Shown here: positions 45,448 to 53,100 of the stretch, in pieces
Position numbering within the stretch: position 1 is the stretch's first letter
Layout: the number at the start of each line of letters is the position of its first letter
Origin: Halopiger aswanensis
GTDB lineage: Archaea > Halobacteriota > Halobacteria > Halobacteriales > Natrialbaceae
Assembly: GCF_003610195.1 (NCBI RefSeq)
Contig: NZ_RAPO01000002.1
Location: 992,001 to 1,056,000 of the forward strand
Length of the DNA stretch: 64,000 bases
Direction: 5' to 3'
The notes under the pieces: generated by a model
The model's input: only the letters and a program-made list of their open reading frames with translations
Database searches by the model: none
What the model was told of the DNA's origin: nothing
Program-made: the position numbers and the translations under genes

Positions 45448-46662
45448 ATGTGTGCAGATTGGATTATCGAAGAGTACGATGATAAGTACATTCCTCAGTC
45501 GGAACTATCTGATACTGATATCCGGTACTTAGATGAAGAGCTTGACTCTGAACTGGAGTTAGAGGGGCCGTCCAGTTTGAATGACTGGAACTGGGTTATA
45601 TGGAACGATGGATATGTCGGCCACATCCAGCTGCCGGAGAACAGTTCTATCGAATTGAAGCCCGGTATCGACCTGGATAACGTGTTTGGGATGCTGGAGT
45701 ATGCGTATGATCTAAGCAAGTTTAACCTGGCGGAAGAGGGCCTATATGATTCGGAGTCGGTTCAGGACTTCTACGATAAGATTGCCAGCATCTTTGCCCA
45801 GAGTGTGAATAAGAGGCGGAAGCAGGGCTTGTTTCGGTCGTATCAGGATCGAGAGGAAGAGTCACAACGTATCCGGGGACGGATTGATTTCAGGAAGACG
45901 GCTCAGAGGCCGTGGGATCCGAAAGCTCATGTGAAGTATCGGGAGATGACTTCTGACAACGAGGATAATCAGATCCTGTTGTACACGTTGAACCGTATCT
46001 CTCGTTCTGATGTTCCCCGTGAGGATACGTTGGAGAAGGTTAGAAAGGGTGTCAGGTCGCTTCGAGGCAGTATCAGTTACCGCGAGTTTGAGCCGAGTGA
46101 CTGTGTGGGTCGCCGGTATAACCGTTTGAATCAGGATTATCAGCGTATGCACGCTTTGGCCCGGTTGATTTTAGATACGAGCGGGCCTTCTCACGAAGAG
46201 GGGGATGCGGATATGATTCCGTACACTGTGTATATGCCGGATTTGTACGAGTTGTTCGTTGCGAGGTGGTTAAATGAGAACTTGCCGACCGGGTACAGTG
46301 TTGATACTCAGAAGCACGAAGATCTCGGTGATACAGGATTGTTTTATAGGATTGACGTGGTCTTGAATGATGATCGAACCGGTGAGACGGTGGCTGTGCT
46401 TGATACGAAGTACAGGGAGCCGGATAACGAGAGTCCGGATACCAGTGAGGTGAATCAGGTGCTGGGGTATGCGAAGAAAATGGAGACAGACAAGGCGTTC
46501 CTGGTATACCCGGCTGAGCTAGATAATTCGTTCCCGTTGCAGCTTGATGACGTGGATATTCACTGCATCAAGTTTGCTTTGGAGGATGGTCTGGAGAGAA
46601 ATGGCCGTGAGTTCTTGACGGATCTTTCCAGTGTTCTTGGCCGTCCAGACTTACTGAGTTAG
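45448..46662 (+). CDS. mcrC: McrC-family PD-(D/E)xK nuclease
   Basis: A 404-aa McrC. The N-terminal part contacts McrB. The C-terminal nuclease core is readable: YRIDVVLNDD, VAVLDTKYR (D-x-K) and NQVLGYAKKM, the PD-(D/E)xK order. It begins 3 nt after the mcrB stop and completes the MTase-McrB-McrC operon. Length is normal for the family. Confidence 0.92.
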   Translation: MCADWIIEEYDDKYIPQSELSDTDIRYLDEELDSELELEGPSSLNDWNWVIWNDGYVGHIQLPENSSIELKPGIDLDNVFGMLEYAYDLSKFNLAEEGLYDSESVQDFYDKIASIFAQSVNKRRKQGLFRSYQDREEESQRIRGRIDFRKTAQRPWDPKAHVKYREMTSDNEDNQILLYTLNRISRSDVPREDTLEKVRKGVRSLRGSISYREFEPSDCVGRRYNRLNQDYQRMHALARLILDTSGPSHEEGDADMIPYTVYMPDLYELFVARWLNENLPTGYSVDTQKHEDLGDTGLFYRIDVVLNDDRTGETVAVLDTKYREPDNESPDTSEVNQVLGYAKKMETDKAFLVYPAELDNSFPLQLDDVDIHCIKFALEDGLERNGREFLTDLSSVLGRPDLLS

Positions 46663-46880
46663 GGCTTTTCGAGGTCGTTGTATCGGAAGTCAGATTCTCC
46701 GAACTCTTCATCGTAGAAGTCGACCGAATATAGGAAGTCATCTTCTGGGTCGCCGGATAATCCGCTTAGATCGTCTTCGAGAATATCTACAACTTCTCCC
46801 ATCTCATCATGGTACTGATGGTCCGGATCTTCTGGATCAGGTATGTTGATTTGGACTTCATCTCCGATATCGTATTTAAT
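46659..46880 (-). CDS. Small acidic SH3/KOW-like protein, start codon unclear
   Basis: On the minus strand the frame from 46895 to the TAA at 46659-46661 reads KYDIGDEVQINIPDPEDPDH, then DEMGEVVDILEDD, SGDPEDDFLYSVDF and DFRYNDLEKP. This ordered pattern resembles small haloarchaeal SH3-like proteins, so the coding signal looks genuine. There is no ATG, GTG or TTG at the head of the frame; an ATT at 46880 is the best-placed start and a TGA closes the frame just upstream. Either a non-canonical start is used or the 5' end has been lost. It overlaps the mcrC stop tail to tail. Confidence 0.5.
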   Translation of the reverse strand: MKYDIGDEVQINIPDPEDPDHQYHDEMGEVVDILEDDLSGLSGDPEDDFLYSVDFYDEEFGESDFRYNDLEKP

Positions 46881-46976
46881 TAGTGAATCACCTATTCAGT
46901 TCTCAGGTCTCGCTTAAAAATTGCTCGAGCGTTGCGTTTTCGTACGTGTATCTACCTCTACCCAGTCGATTCCGAA

Positions 46977-47777
46977 TCACCCGTCGATCAGGAACTGTGG
47001 TGTTATCTTGTGGGCGTTTTCTTGGGATGCTCGACGGCCTGCTTGGCGGAGGCGTTCAAATGCATCTCGGCAGTCGCCGCCTGATTCGGCTACTTCTTCA
47101 GCAACCGTTTCTATGACCTCGGGTTGGACGGCTCCGGGCTCGAACGCTTTCTCGACTCGGTCACTGAGGATTTCCTGTAGTTCCTCAGCTGTGTAAGGCT
47201 GAAACTCGAGAGTCCGGCAGTTCAACCGGCTTCTGCTCCGTGAATCGAGGAGAAATTCTTCGGGTGGGAGGTTTGAGACCAGTATGAGGCCGAGCTTGTT
47301 CTCTGACTGCTGGCTCAACATATGGAGGTCGTAGATAATCTCGGCCTTGTCTTCGAAACGGTCGAATTCATCGAGTGCAACCGCAATACTTCGGTTCTTG
47401 TCGAGCCAGGTGCCGATCAGTTTGAGGAGTGTGTCGACCGGCTTTCCCTTCCTGGGAGCTGGGTATCCTAATTGGATCAGTAGTTCTGTCAGGAGGGAGG
47501 GCCGGGTTCTGTACTGCCAGCAGTTGATCCGGATGGTTTTCACTCTCGTCTCATTTTCGAGCGCATTGAAGACGTGGTTGACGCAGACGGTTTTCCCGCT
47601 GCCTGGCGGGCCATATACGAGAAGGTTGTCCGGAGTCTTCCCTTCTGTGAGTGGGCGGACCGCATCCCGAATATTATGAATCTCAGCTTCTCGGCCCACT
47701 ATTTCTGGGGGAGGTGAGTCAGCGGTGAGGTGTTGTTCTGATCGGATGATGCTTCTGTTAGATGTATCGTCGAACAT
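46977..47777 (-). CDS. Orc1/Cdc6-type AAA+ ATPase without winged-helix domain
   Basis: A 266-aa protein. Walker A VYGPPGSGKT, Walker B VALDEFDRF, and sensor/lid regions (SNLPPEEFLLDSRSRSRL; EFQPYTAEELQEILSDRV) match Orc1/Cdc6. Full-length initiators are near 400 aa; here the C-terminal winged helix that grips origin DNA is missing. Such short forms occur on haloarchaeal plasmids. Divergent from a second ATPase of the same class. Confidence 0.85.
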   Translation of the reverse strand: MFDDTSNRSIIRSEQHLTADSPPPEIVGREAEIHNIRDAVRPLTEGKTPDNLLVYGPPGSGKTVCVNHVFNALENETRVKTIRINCWQYRTRPSLLTELLIQLGYPAPRKGKPVDTLLKLIGTWLDKNRSIAVALDEFDRFEDKAEIIYDLHMLSQQSENKLGLILVSNLPPEEFLLDSRSRSRLNCRTLEFQPYTAEELQEILSDRVEKAFEPGAVQPEVIETVAEEVAESGGDCRDAFERLRQAGRRASQENAHKITPQFLIDG

Positions 47778-47998
47778 ATCGAAACCACGTCCTTTCTATA
47801 CCATATCTACCGGTCCGTATTGAAAAACGGAGCCGTGGACGCTATTTCGTATGTGGAAGTCTGCATTCATCCTCGAAAACATCCGTGCCGAATAAGATGT
47901 AGGGAGATAGGATGCCCTACCCGTTTGACGGTTTTGTATCCCAAGTGAATATGGGTGTGTGAAAACCTGTGTAGATGTTCTCCACCGGTTACGTTACA
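47778..47998. other. Intergenic region between divergent Orc1/Cdc6-like genes: possible origin
   Basis: A 221-bp A+T-rich gap between two initiator-type genes. It contains small inverted repeats such as gtaggg...ccctac (about 47911-47932). Haloarchaeal origins usually lie next to orc1/cdc6 genes, but I see no canonical origin-recognition-box pair with a G-stretch, so an origin here is only a possibility. Confidence 0.3.
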
Positions 47999-49060
47999 AT
48001 GTCCGATCTTATCGATACGCGAACGCCTCTAGAACTCTCGCATCTCCCGGCACAGTTTGTAGGACGGGAGGCTGAGCAGGATACTCTCACTGATGCCTTC
48101 GGCGTTGAGGGGGAAAGCCGTCTCCAAGATTTCCATGTCTATGGGTCGCGTGGTACGGGAAAGACACATCTCCTTCAGCGGTTCTTGACGACGTTTCCGC
48201 CGACGTTCACAACCTGCTACCTCTCTGGAATCCATCAAGATACACAGTACAAGGCCTTGGAACGTCTCTACCAGCATTTAACAGGTACTGCGCTCGGTAC
48301 GGGCCACCATGTCGCCGATATCCAGCGGAAAGTCAAGGAACAGGTAACTCTACCGACTGTGGTCGTGGTCGATGAAGTCGACTTTCTCCTATTGAATGAC
48401 GGGGACGACCTCCTCTACTACCTCACCCGTCTTGAGAACACCGCGGTCATCACGATCTCAGCCTACCGGCGATCGATTGAAGAACCGCTTGATGACAGGA
48501 CGTATAGCTCGTTCCATCCGCAGCATCTAACACTGAACGGATATACATCCAACGACGCCCGTCAGATCCTCGCTGATCGGGCACGGAAAGCACTCCATCC
48601 ACAGTCATTACAGAGAGCGGCTTTGACGTATATCACAGCGACGACGCAGAACATCTCTATTGGAATCACCTGGCTCCGTGAAGCGGCCGAGACCGCTGAA
48701 GACAGAATCACACGTGATCTTGTCCAGGATGTAGAGCTGACAGCGTATCACGAGTACGTGAAAACGCTTCTCAACGAGTTCACTACTCACCACCGCCGGC
48801 TGTACAATACCATTGCCCGCCTCGAACAGGAACAGGATCCGCCTCTTACAACTGGAACCGTCTACAAGGAGTATAGCAGACGGTGTGAGACAGCGGGTGT
48901 TGCACCGCTCAGTGAACGCCGGATAAGCGATTTCTTGACTCATCTGGAACTACTTGACCTGATCGAGGCCACCTACTACCGTGGGGGACGGAAAGGGAAG
49001 ACGCGTGAGATTAAACTGGTCGACTGGAACAACCGTCCGGATTCAGAGGAGACTGGTTAA
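47999..49060 (+). CDS. Orc1/Cdc6-like AAA+ ATPase with C-terminal winged helix
   Basis: A 353-aa protein. Walker A VYGSRGTGKTHL, Walker B VVVVDEVDFLL, lid QHLTLNGYTSNDARQILADRA, then a helical region and a winged helix (TVYKEYSRRCETAGVAPLSERRISDFLTHLELLDLIE seen in segments). It is divergent from typical chromosomal Orc1 and fits a plasmid initiator or partition-type ATPase. The ATG at 47999 is preferred over 47975. Confidence 0.85.
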   Translation: MSDLIDTRTPLELSHLPAQFVGREAEQDTLTDAFGVEGESRLQDFHVYGSRGTGKTHLLQRFLTTFPPTFTTCYLSGIHQDTQYKALERLYQHLTGTALGTGHHVADIQRKVKEQVTLPTVVVVDEVDFLLLNDGDDLLYYLTRLENTAVITISAYRRSIEEPLDDRTYSSFHPQHLTLNGYTSNDARQILADRARKALHPQSLQRAALTYITATTQNISIGITWLREAAETAEDRITRDLVQDVELTAYHEYVKTLLNEFTTHHRRLYNTIARLEQEQDPPLTTGTVYKEYSRRCETAGVAPLSERRISDFLTHLELLDLIEATYYRGGRKGKTREIKLVDWNNRPDSEETG

Positions 49061-49492
49061 GAGGTTATCGTCAAGCGCGTCTAACTCGCGGCGGGCCTCC
49101 CGGCGTTCGGCCAGCAACTTCTGTCGGTCGTGCCAGTGCCGCTGCTGTTCCTCCCTGATTTCCTGTTTGAGCTCCTGTATACGTTGTTTCTGGTGCGCCT
49201 TCTTTTCCCGGCTACCGCTGCCGAACTGTCTGAGCAGTTTCTGTAGGTTTTCCTCGTACCGTTCTAACTCCTGTTCCAGCTCATGGATTAGGTCCTCATG
49301 CAAGCCGGTGCGCTCCTGGATCTGTCCCTCTATTTCCTTAAGCAGTGTTTCAACGCGTTCACGTTCTTCCCTGTATGCTTCGGACAGCAATCGGTCGATC
49401 TCCTGTTTACTGGGATATCCTTCGTTACCGCTAGTGAACTGTGGTACGGGATCGGCGGACTCTAGGAGACCGGTGTAGTCTTCATAGACCAT
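49043..49492 (-). CDS. Coiled-coil protein
   Basis: A 149-aa protein. After 30 polar residues it is a long highly charged helix (ERVETLLKEIEGQIQER ... REEQQRHWHDRQKLLAERR). No enzyme motif. It overlaps the end of the Orc1-like gene tail to tail and follows the 50-aa gene at 49519 in the same direction. Function unknown. Confidence 0.65.
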   Translation of the reverse strand: MVYEDYTGLLESADPVPQFTSGNEGYPSKQEIDRLLSEAYREERERVETLLKEIEGQIQERTGLHEDLIHELEQELERYEENLQKLLRQFGSGSREKKAHQKQRIQELKQEIREEQQRHWHDRQKLLAERREARRELDALDDNLLTSLL

Positions 49493-49518
49493 TCTATCCT
49501 ACAAGGGGACTGTAGTAT

Positions 49519-49671
49519 CTACAGTTGTTCGGGGTCGCCGTGTTTCCGAAGCTTCCGGTACCGTTCTGCCCGTTCACGATAGAACCGGGGTAGCTCCTCG
49601 AGTTCAGTCTCCGACCATGTTCCAACCTTTTCGAGTAACCGTTCCGCCTCCGCAATCTCGTGAACTGTCAT
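49519..49671 (-). CDS. 50-aa charged helical protein
   Basis: A short frame (MTVHEIAEAERLLEKVG ... RKLRKHGDPEQL) upstream of, and co-directional with, the coiled-coil gene, 26 nt apart. Composition is that of a real haloarchaeal protein. Probably the first gene of a two-gene operon; function unknown. Confidence 0.5.
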   Translation of the reverse strand: MTVHEIAEAERLLEKVGTWSETELEELPRFYRERAERYRKLRKHGDPEQL

Positions 49672-49994
49672 TTGTCTTCACGGAATTGGCTGGGAGTCCA
49701 GCTTTGTCTATGCTTCAGAGGGCCGTGTTACAGTTGACAAGAGAACTAGGGCCTATGGCTAAAGCTACGTGTATCCTTTTTCCGGGAGATGCAGCAGAGG
49801 ATGACCTACAAACGAAGTGGATTCGTACGAAGGAGGGTCCATATATTCACTCAGAAGAGTTTCAGAGATTCGCCTGTTCTGGGCTTTATCTCCACAATAT
49901 ACCTTGGATAAAGAGTCTGTTTTACCAACTGCTGTTAGTCAGAAGGCTCTGATAGAATTATCGTGTCTGAAGGAGTGGTTGACCAAGTACCACT
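49672..49994. other. Gene-poor stretch before the first integrase
   Basis: About 320 bases with no convincing gene. A frame containing DDLQTKWIRTKEG resembles the tail of short haloarchaeal proteins and may be a remnant. Confidence 0.4.
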
Positions 49995-51038
49995 ATGAGC
50001 GAAGATCAACTGGAGTCGATCCACCCCACAGAGGCGTTTGAGCTGTATCTTGATGAGCGACGTTCCGAGGTCACTCCAAACACGCTTCAGGCGCATAGAT
50101 ACCGTATCAGGCATTTTCTCCGGTGGTGCGAGAAAGAGGATATCACCGACTTGAATGAGTTGACGGGGCGGCAGCTACATGAGTACAAGGTTTGGCGGCG
50201 GAAGGAAGGCGATTTGAACAATGTTACTGTGAAGACGCAGATGGACACTCTCCGTGTCTTCATCAAGTTCTGCGAGTCAATCGACGCAGTCCCCTCTAAT
50301 CTGCATGAGAAGGTGCTGTCTCCGAAACTTAACCGGGGAGACAACCAGAGTAACGATATCCTCAGAGAAGAGGAGGCACACAGCCTCTTGGACTATCTCT
50401 ACCGGTTCGAATACGCATCCTTTCCCCATGTCTTGATCCGTCTTCTCTGGACCACAGGAATGCGGATCGGGGCGGCTTATTCACTTGATATCGAGGACTA
50501 CCACAGCGATGACCGATTTCTCGAGATCCGTCACCGAGAATCAACTCCGTTGAAAAACAAGGAGGAGGGAGAACGTCTCGTCGCATTAGATCCGGAAACC
50601 TGTGAAGTCCTCAGTGACTGGATCAACCATCAGCGGCCAAGTTCTCAGGACGATGAAGGACGAGAGCCTTTGTTGGCAACCGTTTATGGACGCGCCCATA
50701 AGAACACGCTTCGAAAGACCGTCTACCAATGGACCCGGCCGTGTGAATACACCGGGACTTGCCCTCACGGAAGGGGTCTCGGTGAATGTGAAGCCTTGAA
50801 CGATAACCAGAAGTCGCCGAGCCTCTGCCCATCCTCAGTTGCACCGCACGCGATCCGCCGGGGTTCTATCACCTACCACCTCACAAAAAATGTTCTAGCC
50901 GAGGTCGTCAGCAACCGGATGAACGTCAGTCAGAAAGTCCTGGATATACATTACGATAAGAGGAGTGAAGAAACGAAGATGGAGCAGCGGCGGCGGTACT
51001 TGGAGGATCGGCCATCAACACGGTTCCGCCGCCACTGA
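49995..51038 (+). CDS. Tyrosine recombinase (XerC/D-like integrase)
   Basis: A 347-aa integrase. The N-terminal SAM-like core-binding domain (residues 10-105) is followed by the catalytic domain with Arg157 (TTGMRIG), His285-x-x-Arg288 (HAIRRG) and the nucleophile Tyr320 (DIHYDKR). An insert of about 40 residues with three cysteines (CEYTGTCPHGRGLGEC) precedes the HxxR box, a feature of haloarchaeal element integrases. Intact, so the element may still be mobile. Confidence 0.9.
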   Translation: MSEDQLESIHPTEAFELYLDERRSEVTPNTLQAHRYRIRHFLRWCEKEDITDLNELTGRQLHEYKVWRRKEGDLNNVTVKTQMDTLRVFIKFCESIDAVPSNLHEKVLSPKLNRGDNQSNDILREEEAHSLLDYLYRFEYASFPHVLIRLLWTTGMRIGAAYSLDIEDYHSDDRFLEIRHRESTPLKNKEEGERLVALDPETCEVLSDWINHQRPSSQDDEGREPLLATVYGRAHKNTLRKTVYQWTRPCEYTGTCPHGRGLGECEALNDNQKSPSLCPSSVAPHAIRRGSITYHLTKNVLAEVVSNRMNVSQKVLDIHYDKRSEETKMEQRRRYLEDRPSTRFRRH

Positions 51039-51053
51039 CATACTCAATGGGGG

Positions 51054-51416
51054 TTAGTCACTGAGCGTATCTTCGGTCGGCTGTGTCCCTGGTCCGTTTC
51101 GTTCTGCAAAGGAAACCGTCTCACCTATCTGTACCTCTCCGGAGCTATCGACTTGAACTTGGTAGCCCTGATACTGGAACTCAACCTTTCCAACTGCCCT
51201 CTCTGTACTCGAAGTAGATTGGAACAGAGAGTCCAAAGCTTCGGTATCGACGACCGTATGAAGCGGCGGGGTAAGATCCACTGGATCAACTCCTTCACGG
51301 TCAGCAACTTTCTCAACAACTTTGAGACTGATCGACCTCCCCATCTCTTCCATAGACCGGTCTGCCACAGCCCGACACATAAATTTGGATGAAAGGGTGT
51401 GACGTGCGTCAGACAT
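51054..51416 (-). CDS. HalOD1 domain protein
   Basis: A 120-aa protein. Residues 28-97 match the halobacterial output domain 1 pattern: SISLKVVEKVADREGVDPVDLTPPLHTVVDTEALD and a terminal beta pair (VEFQYQGYQVQVDSSGEVQI), seen in segments. HalOD1 proteins are thought to act as signalling output modules. It lies between the two integrase genes and may belong to the element. Confidence 0.8.
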   Translation of the reverse strand: MSDARHTLSSKFMCRAVADRSMEEMGRSISLKVVEKVADREGVDPVDLTPPLHTVVDTEALDSLFQSTSSTERAVGKVEFQYQGYQVQVDSSGEVQIGETVSFAERNGPGTQPTEDTLSD

Positions 51417-51430
51417 ATATCTAACGAGTG

Positions 51431-52708
51431 TCAGATCCCAACGGAATCAGTTCCCATATTTTCTCCATTCGACTGTGTAAATGCGTCTAATTGATCGAGA
51501 ACTCCTTTCTCCTCGAGTTCGGCGAGGCGTTCCAAAGTTTCGAGTTTCTCCTCACGCGTCGACTGGTTCTCAAGCGAAAGCGGTCTTCCACAGGTCCTAC
51601 ACTCTGTCTCCTCTGACTGGTTCTCGGTTCCGCAGAAGCTGCAGTTCACGGGTTGACTTTCGTCTTCCTCGCCACTGATACCGTACTGGTCTCTAATAGC
51701 TTGGTTGACGTCGTCGTTGTTGAGGTGGACATACACTTTGGCCCTGTCCGAACCAGGTTTCCATCCGGCGAACTTGTTCAGTTGCTCGTAACCCATGAAG
51801 GTCGCCACTTCCGTCAAACGTGTGTGTCGAAGGTTGTACGGGCGGCGTTTGTTCTCCGGGATATCGACTCTTTCACAGGCGTCCTGAAACCGTCGGAGGA
51901 AACTGTCGTACTTCCATCTCTCACACCGATCGGGTTCGTACAGACATTCGGTGTCGCCGTGTTTCTGGGGGAGCTCCCCGCATTTCTTGCATTCCTGTTG
52001 CTGTGTCTTCACCCATAATGGTGTAGATGGATCCTGTATGTCGCCTACTTCGCCGCCTAACGGGTGTTGTGCGATCCACTCTCTGAGAGGTCTTCCGCTT
52101 CTAACGAGTTGGTTGGTCCTGTCAGGAGTGCCCTTGATCCCTTCTAGGTGGATGAAGTCGCCTTTCCCGTTGGAAGTGAAGTCTCCAATGTTCCTTGAGA
52201 GCAGTTCGCCTGGCCGTGCCGCACTTTCGTACAGCACCATTGTGAACGCCCGGTCACGAGTGTTGATGAACCCGCTGAAAAGCCGTTTCAGTTCTTCTTT
52301 GGTGAAGAGGTCTTCTCTTGAGATGGTGGTCGTCTCTTTGGCGGTAGCGTCGAAGAAATCGACCTTCTCCGGGTGCTCTCTTCCACCGTTCTCGACCTTG
52401 TAGAACTTCTTCGTGGCGGCCTTCATCGTGTGTTTCGTGGACTCGGCGTAGTCACTTCTGTTCAGTTCGGCGACTGCCCGTTTCAAGTCCTGTTCCGAAG
52501 CACCGCGAAGTTCGAAGTTGTCGGGTGCGAAGTTGAGCACCAGTGATTTGAGGGCGGTGATCAAACGGCTTTGACGGACTTCGCTGAGGCCTTCTGCGGC
52601 GCAGTGATCGATGAAGCATCGTATCGCTTCGACGTTAGCCGGTTTAAGGTCAGAGTCTTCCAGGTTTTCCAGTTGCGTCTTGACGTTGATGTACCGTTCT
52701 GTAGACAT
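51431..52708 (-). CDS. Tyrosine recombinase with C-terminal zinc ribbon
   Basis: A 425-aa recombinase. Catalytic residues are Arg165 (AARPGEL), R294-H295-x-R297 (LRHTRL), Trp316 (AGWKPG) and Tyr326 (KVYVHL). A CxxC...C insert sits before the HxxR box, and a zinc ribbon (CSFCGTENQ ... CRTCGRPL) follows the catalytic domain, then a short coiled coil. The ATG at 52708 is chosen over an extension to 52840, because the SAM-like domain begins there. This is a different lineage from the integrase at 49995, pointing to more than one element. Confidence 0.88.
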   Translation of the reverse strand: MSTERYINVKTQLENLEDSDLKPANVEAIRCFIDHCAAEGLSEVRQSRLITALKSLVLNFAPDNFELRGASEQDLKRAVAELNRSDYAESTKHTMKAATKKFYKVENGGREHPEKVDFFDATAKETTTISREDLFTKEELKRLFSGFINTRDRAFTMVLYESAARPGELLSRNIGDFTSNGKGDFIHLEGIKGTPDRTNQLVRSGRPLREWIAQHPLGGEVGDIQDPSTPLWVKTQQQECKKCGELPQKHGDTECLYEPDRCERWKYDSFLRRFQDACERVDIPENKRRPYNLRHTRLTEVATFMGYEQLNKFAGWKPGSDRAKVYVHLNNDDVNQAIRDQYGISGEEDESQPVNCSFCGTENQSEETECRTCGRPLSLENQSTREEKLETLERLAELEEKGVLDQLDAFTQSNGENMGTDSVGI

Positions 52709-53100
52709 AGTCTTCGTACCTCTGTCGAAGAAAAGGAAGGCCGGGGAGACACCACGGTTCAAATGTATAGGTTGTTCTGGAAGGGCAGTGAACCCTCTGT
52801 CAACTGTTCCAGTACCCGGTGTTTCTCTTGGGGTTTCCACCCCTAGTCACGTTTGAAGGACAGTGAACCCTTGATAGGTAGTTCGGACGGGGCTACCTCT
52901 TATCCGTTCACCGTCTCCTATTCAAGTGTTATCCGGCTCTCCTTCTTTCGTTTGGTTTTCAAGAGAAATATTGTCGTCCAAGATTCAAATATGGTTATTC
53001 AGTGTACTATACCTATCTAAGTACGTCTCAAAGATAGTGAAAGAATAGAATTTTAAGGGTTTCTTCCTTCAGCATTGACTGAACGGGCTGAAGGTCGTAG
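52709..53100. other. Gene-free region with a 16-bp direct repeat upstream of the recombinase
   Basis: About 390 bases without a gene. Aagggcagtgaaccct at 52781-52796 recurs with one change at 52856-52871 (75-bp period), just upstream of the recombinase start. Direct repeats here could be recombinase arm-binding or operator sites (inference). The rest is A+T-rich. Confidence 0.45.

Noticed and set aside
36716-46662. BREX or DISARM system
   Set aside because: No PglZ, BrxC or DrmA/B-like genes. The helicase and methyltransferase alone do not define these systems.
49617-49952. 111-aa protein before the first integrase
   Set aside because: Only its middle part (DDLQTKWIRTKEG) looks protein-like; the start overlaps the 50-aa gene and the rest is unstructured.
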